NCBI GenBank assembly: GCA_021772165.1
Contig: JAJFMM010000070.1
Location: 1-6,709, forward strand
Length of the DNA: 6,709 bases
Reading direction: 5' to 3'
Source of the DNA: Chlamydiota bacterium
Lineage (GTDB): Bacteria > Chlamydiota > Chlamydiia > Chlamydiales > SM23-39
The translations under genes were made by a program, and so were the position numbers. Positions 1 to 5,476 of this stretch are shown here, one piece after another. Numbering within the stretch: position 1 is the first letter of the stretch; every line of letters begins with the position of its first letter. The notes under the pieces were generated by a model, which was not told the origin of the DNA, did not search any database, and was given only the letters and a program-made list of their open reading frames with translations.

Positions 1-583
1 ATAAACAGTTCTGTAGGTTTTCTTTCACATATTGGGAAGTTTTATTACCGCCGTGACCGTCAAAAACTCCAAATAACTGCACCGGATAGAATTTCTTTCC
101 CGCCTCTAAGCCAAAGGAAGTAGCTAAATGCTCATCTTCCATCTGAGGCCTTCGTCCGATGTAATGGCTCACACCTACTTGATAGTTAGAAATTTTTGTT
201 GATTCCGTAGTGATTCCGGAATCCTCTGGTGCCGGTAAGCATTTGAAGTATAAATCTTCGCGTTCATTCACAGCTTGATTTTGACAGCGATCGAACTGCT
301 TTTTTAATTTCTCTTCGATCAATTTCGGATCTTCGATAATTCGGTGGTTTCTCTCCCATGTGATCTTCTTTTGAGCGGCCATTTTTTCTTCACGAGTAGG
401 CGCTAGATCAGGAGGTGGCACTTCTTTTAGACAGCAGCTTGTAAAGCATCTCATAACGCGTTCGAGGCGAGTTTCATCAGGGAGGGTGGACGTGGTGACA
501 ACTCCTACTGGAAAGGGAGCCTGTTTGTAATATGTGGGCATTAATGTGACATTTAAGGGAGGTGTAGAAAAATAGATCGACAT
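1..583 (-). CDS. PP2C-family (PPM) Ser/Thr protein phosphatase with long N-terminal extension, 3' part outside window
   Basis: The frame is open from an ATG at 583-581 to the left edge, giving 194 residues with no stop. Residues 141-152 read YIGRRPQMEDEH and 171-179 read FGVFDGHGG, the first two hallmark motifs of metal-dependent PP2C phosphatases. By comparison with human PP2C-alpha, R145 would bind phosphate and E149, D150 and D175 would belong to the metal site. The enzyme would remove phosphate from Ser/Thr residues using Mn/Mg. The catalytic domain begins only near residue 133. Before it lies an extension with a Ser/Thr/Pro-rich start, a CFTSCC cluster (46-51) and a charged, probably helical stretch (62-110). 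AGGA at 593-596 sits nine bases before the ATG and supports this start; Met15 is an alternative. Sequence style is closer to eukaryotic PP2C than to bacterial PrpC/Stp. Family assignment is firm; effector or housekeeping role is unknown. Confidence 0.88.
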   Translation of the reverse strand, partial: MSIYFSTPPLNVTLMPTYYKQAPFPVGVVTTSTLPDETRLERVMRCFTSCCLKEVPPPDLAPTREEKMAAQKKITWERNHRIIEDPKLIEEKLKKQFDRCQNQAVNEREDLYFKCLPAPEDSGITTESTKISNYQVGVSHYIGRRPQMEDEHLATSFGLEAGKKFYPVQLFGVFDGHGGNKTSQYVKENLQNCL

Positions 584-613
584 AAGTTTGATTCCTGTTG
601 CAAAAAGGCGAAA

Positions 614-642
614 AGTATGTGCATTGGCGCTGTTTAACTCAA
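614..642 (-). promoter_or_regulatory. candidate sigma70-type promoter for the PP2C gene
   Basis: On the minus strand TTGAGT (637-642) and CATACT (614-619) are separated by 17 bases, each matching its consensus at four of six positions. It sits about 30 bases upstream of the PP2C start codon in the 99-base gap after the transporter. The match is modest. The spacing and position are right, and the -35 element and spacer overlap one arm of the inverted repeat at 628-659. Confidence 0.35.
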
Positions 643-659
643 GAAAAGAGCAAACAGCG
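628..659. repeat. inverted repeat between transporter and PP2C genes (hairpin or operator)
   Basis: CGCTGTTT (628-635) and AAACAGCG (652-659) are perfect 8-base inverted arms. A second short pairing, CTC (638-640) with GAG (648-650), extends the stem across a small bulge and leaves a 7-base loop. No T-run follows immediately on either strand. A standard intrinsic terminator for the transporter gene is therefore only possible, and an operator over the neighbouring promoter is an equally good reading. Confidence 0.5.
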
Positions 660-682
660 GCAGGATGAATAGGATCGTAGAA

Positions 683-1582
683 TTAGCTCTGCTTTTTGTG
701 CAGGCGAACACTGTTGATGCCGAGGCCTGCAAAGATAATCAGCACGCCTAAGAGAGTCAGCCAGTGAATCTTTTCATGCAAAACGTAGACACCTAAGAGC
801 ATCCCGACGATCGGGACAAAATAGTTGGCGAAACTAGCAAAGGCAACGCCTGCCTGGCGAATCAGCAGGACAAAGAGGATATACACGAGACCTGCATTGA
901 CGGTGCCTAAAAGGATCATCGACCAGAAGGAGGCGGGAGTGAAGCGGAGCTGCTCAGGGTAGCCAAAGATGAGCCAAACCACGCCCATTTCAAGGACGCC
1001 CCAAAAAAGAAGATTGCGGGTGAAGCGCACCGGATGCACATCGGGAAATCTCCGGATCAAAGTGAGGCTGAATCCCCAGCTCGCAGAGGAGAGTAGGATG
1101 AGAATTTCCGGGCCAATTTCTCCCCACATATTTGTCATACTCGTAGGATGAACGATAAAGACAACGCCGATGAATCCAACGATGATGCTTAAGGCCTTAG
1201 AAAGAGTTAATTGCTCATTCGGGAGTCTTGTCAGGGCCGCAAAGAGAATGGCGAAGATAGGCATGGTGCCTAGCAAAATCGCTGCGATGGAACTGCTTGT
1301 TTCCATTTGTCCCAAGGGGATCACAATGCAGGGGGCGGCCTCAAAAAATCCGATCAGCGCATAGTGGTACCAGGTGATCTTGGGAGGGCCCATTTTTTCC
1401 TGCATCTCCATGTCCTCTTTGAGGAAAAAGGGAAACAGGGTCAGCAGGGTCAAAAAACCGATGAGTACGCGGCCGAATCCAATTGCGATGGCATTCAACG
1501 TTGTGAGGGCATACATGTTCAGGAGAAATTGCATGCCGAAAATGGATCCAGTTAGGATCAACAGTGCAAATTTCCCTAACAA
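683..1582 (-). CDS. EamA/DMT-superfamily (drug/metabolite transporter) permease
   Basis: With a TTG start at 1582-1580 the product is 299 residues, the usual size for this superfamily of inner-membrane permeases that move small metabolites. Two homologous EamA halves are visible: residues about 5-145, with a proline-containing helix (MPIFAILF, P108) and a conserved Glu after it (E123), and about 159-290, repeating the pattern as FVPIVGMLLG (P257) and LHEKI (E270). About ten hydrophobic helices are evident. The short basic tail (RLHKKQS) fits a cytoplasmic C-terminus. The frame stays open upstream to 1834, but those 84 codons do not look like a transporter, contain no ATG start, and would give an abnormal soluble N-terminus. 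GGGAG six bases before the TTG decides the start. Substrate cannot be told; intracellular bacteria use DMT carriers for metabolites such as S-adenosylmethionine. Confidence 0.88.
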   Translation of the reverse strand: MLGKFALLILTGSIFGMQFLLNMYALTTLNAIAIGFGRVLIGFLTLLTLFPFFLKEDMEMQEKMGPPKITWYHYALIGFFEAAPCIVIPLGQMETSSSIAAILLGTMPIFAILFAALTRLPNEQLTLSKALSIIVGFIGVVFIVHPTSMTNMWGEIGPEILILLSSASWGFSLTLIRRFPDVHPVRFTRNLLFWGVLEMGVVWLIFGYPEQLRFTPASFWSMILLGTVNAGLVYILFVLLIRQAGVAFASFANYFVPIVGMLLGVYVLHEKIHWLTLLGVLIIFAGLGINSVRLHKKQS

Positions 1583-1847
1583 TGGTAACTCCCAAGAGCA
1601 TCGATCTCTCTTGATAACTATCTGATTGAGAGAAATGGAGCAAGTAGTAGTTGAATCTAACCTGTTTAGTTTCTCGCTAGGCGGTGATGGGCTCTGGAGA
1701 AATGCTGTGCACAGATCGCTCCTTGGATGGAGAGTCCCATGATTTTTAGACACGATCAGACTTTCCAGCAACGGCAATCGGATAATTAGAGTATAGATTC
1801 TTGCAAAAGCTCCATAGAGGAACGAATTTTGCAATGATCATTTGAAC
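1583..1847. other. 265-base stretch without a recognisable gene, between RHH-like gene and transporter
   Basis: The transporter frame stays open here, but its translation matches no domain I know. Two imperfect hairpins can be drawn: TCTCTC (1605-1610) with GAGAGA (1628-1633), enclosing GATAGTTATC, just upstream of the transporter's binding site; and GGAGAGTC (1729-1736) with GACTTTCC (1759-1766), seven of eight pairs. A 10-base palindrome AATGATCATT lies at 1833-1842, just after the stop of the RHH-like gene. No tRNA, convincing terminator or strong promoter is seen. It may hold the transporter's promoter and leader, or decayed coding sequence. Confidence 0.5.
1589..1593 (-). promoter_or_regulatory. 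ribosome binding site fixing the TTG start of the DMT transporter
   Basis: On the minus strand GGGAG is followed by TTACCA and then TTG (1582-1580). The six-base spacing is close to ideal, and the next residues lead straight into the first membrane helix. No ATG lies in frame before this helix; the first ATG falls inside it. Confidence 0.6.
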
Positions 1848-2105
1848 CTAAACCGATTTTTCAGATTGTTTCGGGATAGTTTTTTTCTCTTGAATGTTCT
1901 TCTCCCTCTCTTGGAAAAAGCGATCTAAATGTGTCTTTGAAGAGAGGTATTCCCGTATCATTTCGTCAAAAAGATCCTTCAGTGTGCTTTTTTCCCACCA
2001 AGTAAGAATTTTCAACTTCTGCAGGTACTCTTCGCGGAGGACTACGGTCGTTCTGGACCATTCGTTGTTTATTTCAGGAGGAATCGTTGTCGGCTTTTCG
2101 GTCAT
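1848..2105 (-). CDS. small ribbon-helix-helix-like (CopG/Arc type) putative DNA-binding protein
   Basis: An 85-residue, strongly charged protein. Residues 18-24 (RTTVVLR) look like the DNA-contacting beta strand of a ribbon-helix-helix fold. They are followed by helix A (about 25-37, ending in two Trp), a turn at EKST, and helix B (41-56, LKDLFDEMIREYL). The remaining 30 residues are polar and rich in Lys/Glu, perhaps a disordered or helical tail. Such dimeric proteins typically act as repressors, relaxosome accessory factors (F TraY), partition proteins or antitoxins; which applies here cannot be told. The ATG at 2105 has no good Shine-Dalgarno before it, and the frame is closed shortly upstream. 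The gene lies 94 bases after the end of the tra operon with its own candidate promoter, so it may be a regulator read separately. The coding call is good; the fold call is by pattern only. Confidence 0.6.
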   Translation of the reverse strand: MTEKPTTIPPEINNEWSRTTVVLREEYLQKLKILTWWEKSTLKDLFDEMIREYLSSKTHLDRFFQEREKNIQEKKTIPKQSEKSV

Positions 2106-2129
2106 GGCAATTGTCGTTTTAAGTGATAA

Positions 2130-2158
2130 ATTTTAACATACTGATGAGAAATACACAA
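2130..2158 (-). promoter_or_regulatory. candidate extended -10 promoter for the RHH-like gene
   Basis: On the minus strand TAAAAT (2130-2135) matches the -10 consensus at five of six positions and is preceded by TG one base away, an extended -10. TTGTGT (2153-2158) lies 17 bases upstream as a weak -35. Transcription would start about 18 bases before the ATG at 2105. This suggests the small gene is not only a tail of the transfer operon. Confidence 0.4.
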
Positions 2159-2199
2159 CAAAAAGAAGAATTCGTCGATTGTGGGGATGATTTTTGCCG

Positions 2200-2691
2200 C
2201 TATTTGTTTTTACTAGCGGTTTTAAGGAACAAAATCTTCCTAGGAAAAGGGAGCGAATCAAGCAATAAGCAGAGTGAAAGGCCCGCGTTCAAAGCCGAGA
2301 TGGGAATCTTTCCCAACTTCCATCCTGACTCAGAACAGCCTTTCTTCAAGGGGTTTAACATAAGCGCTTGATAGGATGACACGTCACTGATTTTCACCTG
2401 CTGCTTGCAGCGGTCTTTAGCAAGACCCAACTGGATCAGAGTGTGATAGGATGCCAGGATCGTACTGCTGGTCAATACAATGAGACAGCCTCGATGAATC
2501 CATTGCTGAAGTCCGTAGCGCTTTGACAAAATAAGGGAGGCTAGGCTACTTGCAATCAATAGGAAATGGATGCCTCTTTGCACCTGGCAAAGATGGCAGG
2601 GAGTGAACCGGAAATAGAGCTCAGCAATCAGGGAGAAACTGAGAGCCAGGCCGGAGGCAAACAAGAGTCTTTTGGTGCTGGCTCGTCTCAT
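2200..2691 (-). CDS. dsbB: DsbB/BdbC-like quinone-linked disulfide oxidase encoded in the transfer operon
   Basis: A 163-residue inner-membrane protein with four hydrophobic segments (about 8-27, 41-55, 66-86, 127-147), the DsbB layout. The first periplasmic loop has C32-H-L-C35 followed by Q-x-R39, matching the family's CxLCxxQR quinone-site motif. The second loop carries the other expected pair, C95 and C119, followed by a conserved-looking Trp (W124). DsbB-type enzymes reoxidise a periplasmic thioredoxin-fold dithiol oxidase (DsbA type) and pass electrons to quinone. The start codon overlaps the traG stop as ATGA, and GGAAG lies three bases upstream, so it is co-translated with the tra genes. 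F-type systems usually carry a soluble isomerase (TrbB or DsbC) rather than a DsbB, so its place here is notable. No DsbA partner lies in the window. Confidence 0.85.
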   Translation of the reverse strand: MRRASTKRLLFASGLALSFSLIAELYFRFTPCHLCQVQRGIHFLLIASSLASLILSKRYGLQQWIHRGCLIVLTSSTILASYHTLIQLGLAKDRCKQQVKISDVSSYQALMLNPLKKGCSESGWKLGKIPISALNAGLSLCLLLDSLPFPRKILFLKTASKNK

Positions 2692-4079
2692 TTTCTTCCA
2701 AAGTTGGTTTGTTTAAACGTGTCGGATTCTTGGGAAGCCATTTGTGTTTCCTGTTTGAGGGGCGCTGTGGCTGGCGGAGGCGCTGTCTGAAAGAGTGAGG
2801 AGGTGAGTTGAACAACTTGGGATGTTCCTCCTCGAACCAAAAGCCAGGAGATCACCGGTATGCAAAGCAGGACGATGCAAGCGACTATTTCCAGGGTTCC
2901 ATAGAGCTCGCTGCACTTGAGCGCTTTTTCTAAAGTCAAGCTCTCCATTGAGCCAAAAGGTTTACTACGAAAGTTCCAAAGAGAGGTAAGGAATAGATCC
3001 ACAACGACATATAAAATCGGCCAGGTGAAGACCCAAAGAACCAGCTTGATCCAGGACAAAAGGATGCGAAATCCGAACGACAGGAGCGAAAGGATGATCA
3101 TCAGAGGGAAGGACAAATAGAGCGCGGCCTCAAAAAATTGCTGTGAGGCAATCAAGGAAAAAGCGCCTAGGGACGCCAAACTCCGGCTCCCTTCTCTTTC
3201 CTTGAGAAGGTCGATCATGATTTTCTGTTGGATGAATTTTTGTTTCTCTTTGTCTTTCTCTTGGGATTTTAAAAGAAAAGAGGGGATCTCGTTTTCTTGA
3301 GCCAAAGTTTCAGTTTCCGCCTCGATCTGTTCCTTGATCTCCCCGATGGCCTCTTTGCAGGACTTCCATTGCGATCCGTCCTCGTCTTGAAAGAGCATTT
3401 TCCTCTTGGCAGAGCCTCTTTCCTGGAGGAATTCAAGGAGCTCCTTCTCTTCGCTTAGATCTTTCTTCGTATAGAGTCCGAGGCCAAGATCGCGAAAAAC
3501 GCATTCACGGCAATATTCCCGTGCATTGGTTTCTAGCGTGGCGTCTTTGAGATAAATCTCTTTGTGGCGGAAAAAGTTTTTTTCTTCATAAAGAGATTTA
3601 ACCCAAGGGTGGGCATCGCACGCTTTGGAAAACATTTCTTGCAGATTATGAACCGATTTGCTCGTTACGGAGGCGAATTTTCCGATAAAAAAGGGCGTTG
3701 TAATGGAGTCGGAAGGCTTTCCTTTCCCATCACTAATCGCAATAGAGGTCGTTGGAACCAGCAAGAGGGCTATGATAGCGATTCCCGGAAGGAAAAAGCT
3801 ACGGATGAGAGGTTCGAACTTCTGCCTTAAAAAAGCCAGGCAAAGGGCGCAAAAGGCGCCGATGATCAGAGCCAGCTTAATGAGTAGTTTAAACGAGCTT
3901 TGAATCGTCGAGCTTCCCGTGCCATAAAGAATACTCTCCATTGCCTCAAAAACCTTTACTAGAAGCTCTTTTCCGCCGAAGGCATGAATCTGTGTTGCCG
4001 CGCCTGCAGACTGTTCTGCAGAGGCGGGCTCTGTGAATCCAAGTATCGTGCAAAAAAGCATGGGAAGAATGCCGATCAT
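2688..4079 (-). CDS. traG: F-type conjugation protein TraG, N-terminal-domain-only form
   Basis: A 463-residue polytopic protein matching the N-terminal half of F TraG. It has a signal-like start ending near ASA (19-21) and membrane segments at about 62-84 and 93-115. A soluble, probably periplasmic region follows (about 116-312, with C154, C190, C193 and C241). Then come a cluster of helices (317-366, with a TWPILY segment like TWPLLY of F TraG) and a last helix (393-416) ending ISWLLVRGG, like PLSWMMVKG of F. In F, this part serves pilus assembly, while a C-terminal half of about 480 residues acts in mating-pair stabilisation and entry exclusion. Here the protein stops after a short Pro/Gln-rich tail and dsbB begins at once, so that half is absent. 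The start overlaps the traH stop (ATGA); a GAAAGGA lies close before it. Confidence 0.85.
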   Translation of the reverse strand: MIGILPMLFCTILGFTEPASAEQSAGAATQIHAFGGKELLVKVFEAMESILYGTGSSTIQSSFKLLIKLALIIGAFCALCLAFLRQKFEPLIRSFFLPGIAIIALLLVPTTSIAISDGKGKPSDSITTPFFIGKFASVTSKSVHNLQEMFSKACDAHPWVKSLYEEKNFFRHKEIYLKDATLETNAREYCRECVFRDLGLGLYTKKDLSEEKELLEFLQERGSAKRKMLFQDEDGSQWKSCKEAIGEIKEQIEAETETLAQENEIPSFLLKSQEKDKEKQKFIQQKIMIDLLKEREGSRSLASLGAFSLIASQQFFEAALYLSFPLMIILSLLSFGFRILLSWIKLVLWVFTWPILYVVVDLFLTSLWNFRSKPFGSMESLTLEKALKCSELYGTLEIVACIVLLCIPVISWLLVRGGTSQVVQLTSSLFQTAPPPATAPLKQETQMASQESDTFKQTNFGRK

Positions 4080-5476
4080 AGTCCTTTCTCGCTGTTTCTA
4101 AGCTTATCGTCCAGGCGGATCATGTGCTCAAGCGCACGGTCCTCTGCAGCCATTTTTTGATAATGTTCATTGTTCATAGCGGTTAGATCGTTCAAAACCT
4201 CTTGAACTTGGTTGATGTAGATATCGGTCTCGTAGCTATCGACCTGAGAGGCTCTCAGGGATTGAGCCGCGTGCAGCATTTCACGAGCAGCCTCTGAAAC
4301 GAACTGCATCGCTCTTTCATAGGCCATTAGATCGGCATAGCGATCGAGAGCGATCTCTGCTCCATTTCCTTTATACTGCGTCATCAAGGTAATCCAGCTG
4401 CCGATCGGAAATGAGGTCTTCTCAAGAAGATCTGCCTCATTTTTGGAAAGAAGATCATCTGTTTTGAGCTTTTTTTGGATCCCGTTAAAAAGCTCGGAAA
4501 TTTTGTCTTTTTCTGATTTCTCTGCCGGCTTTAAAGAACCCTGCTTGTTATCGCTTGTATAGGCATTATTCAATGGTTTACCTGATTGGAGAAGAGCCAA
4601 AATCTGCCTATGAAGGGGAGGATAGGTGTCGATGGTTTCTCCCTTCGACACGATGGTGCCGGTGATGTTGAGAAATAGCTGGCGACGAAAATCATCCTTA
4701 AGTCCCAATCCCGAGAGAAGGGTAGCCGCCACGTTGATGGGGTTGCTTTTGACTGGTTTTTTCAAGCGATAGGTTCTAGCTTCGATCATATCTGTGACAT
4801 CCTTAATATTGGCGTCATTGACCAGAGCTTTTTCAGCCAGATAGGCTTTAGATCTTTGCTTTCTTGGTAAAGGACCGGAAGCATGTGCCGCGGCCATCTC
4901 ACTGGAATAGACGTTGATTGCATTGATCTGATTGGCCCAGGTCTGGATCTGCTTGAAGGCAGATGAGACCAGAGGAGATACGGTTTCTTGCGAAAGGAGA
5001 TGAGCATAGGCCTTTCCCCCTTTGATGCTTCCGAGGGCAGTTTCCATTTCTTCACTATTGGCTGCCCTGTTTCCCCCTGTGATGAAGTCGATAGATTCTG
5101 CATTTCCTTTGCTGCTTGGCAAGGAGACTCGATGGGAATGAGGGTGAAAGAGCGGCTTAGGAAGGCTACACTCTTTGGAGCCGAGATCATGGACTCCTAT
5201 CGGAGTCTCTTCCTCAGCATCATCTCCAGAGTGATTGAACGTTTTAAAAAAATCATCGATCTCACCATTCAAACTGGATTCGAATCCGTCCGGCTGACTC
5301 ATTGTTACGGAAGAATCATCCTGATCGCCATCTTCCCCAATAAAGCGATCATAAATATCGATGCCATCTTTGACAGCGTCGATGCCATCTTTCGCTTTGT
5401 CTATAACATCAAACACATCCCATGCGTGGGCTTTCCCGCATAAAAGTGCACAGCTCAATAGAATGACTCTTTTCAT
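4076..5476 (-). CDS. traH: F-type conjugation pilus-assembly protein TraH
   Basis: A 466-residue periplasmic protein close in length to F TraH (458). A Sec signal is clear (MKRVILLSC..., cleavage after AHA at 16-18). Family resemblance to F TraH includes LNGEIDDFFKTF (69-80), the FLNITGTIVS block (268-277; F has TLTGSLVFG), the following TYPPLHRQILALLQSGK (284-300), and a helical C-terminus (about 325-458) with predicted coiled-coil character. TraH acts with TraF and TraW in pilus assembly at the outer membrane. Between signal and core lies an acidic linker (27-90) with a repeated KDGID unit. Only one cysteine (C103) remains in the mature protein, whereas F TraH is disulfide-rich. It overlaps traF and traG by ATGA on both sides, implying translational coupling; the traH start itself has only a distant GGGGAAG. 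Confidence 0.88.
   Translation of the reverse strand: MKRVILLSCALLCGKAHAWDVFDVIDKAKDGIDAVKDGIDIYDRFIGEDGDQDDSSVTMSQPDGFESSLNGEIDDFFKTFNHSGDDAEEETPIGVHDLGSKECSLPKPLFHPHSHRVSLPSSKGNAESIDFITGGNRAANSEEMETALGSIKGGKAYAHLLSQETVSPLVSSAFKQIQTWANQINAINVYSSEMAAAHASGPLPRKQRSKAYLAEKALVNDANIKDVTDMIEARTYRLKKPVKSNPINVAATLLSGLGLKDDFRRQLFLNITGTIVSKGETIDTYPPLHRQILALLQSGKPLNNAYTSDNKQGSLKPAEKSEKDKISELFNGIQKKLKTDDLLSKNEADLLEKTSFPIGSWITLMTQYKGNGAEIALDRYADLMAYERAMQFVSEAAREMLHAAQSLRASQVDSYETDIYINQVQEVLNDLTAMNNEHYQKMAAEDRALEHMIRLDDKLRNSEKGL
5358..5399 (-). repeat. 21-base tandem duplication inside traH (KDGID heptad)
   Basis: TCGATGCCATCTTT occurs at 5358-5371 and again at 5379-5392, exactly 21 bases apart. The seven-codon unit is thus repeated in frame and encodes AKDGIDA followed by VKDGIDI near residues 28-41 of TraH. 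The first 14 bases are identical and the last seven have diverged. Confidence 0.75.

Noticed and set aside
1341..1643. A frame of 100 codons with an ATG (ATGCTCTTGGG...) at 1604-1602, considered as the true start of the transporter with a frameshift
   Set aside because: The product in this frame shows no membrane helices, and the transporter frame already has a good start and full length, so no frameshift is needed.
1729..1766. Imperfect inverted repeat as a terminator after the RHH-like gene
   Set aside because: The loop is 22 bases, one pair is missing, and no T-run follows; listed only within the gap description.
1840..1850. GGTTCAAAT on the minus strand, resembling a tRNA T-loop, as a possible att site
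   Set aside because: The flanks do not form a T-stem and no anticodon or acceptor arm can be drawn.
2123..2371. An 82-codon plus-strand frame across the gap and the end of the DsbB-like gene
   Set aside because: It is mostly antisense to the DsbB-like gene and shows no recognisable protein features or ribosome binding site.
4786..5190. A 134-codon minus-strand frame overlapping traH in another phase
   Set aside because: The traH frame has a signal peptide and family matches across this stretch; the alternative frame has neither.
4988..5443. A 151-codon open frame on the plus strand, opposite the start of traH
   Set aside because: It lies wholly antisense to a well-supported gene, its product resembles no family, and the low number of stops follows from traH codon usage.
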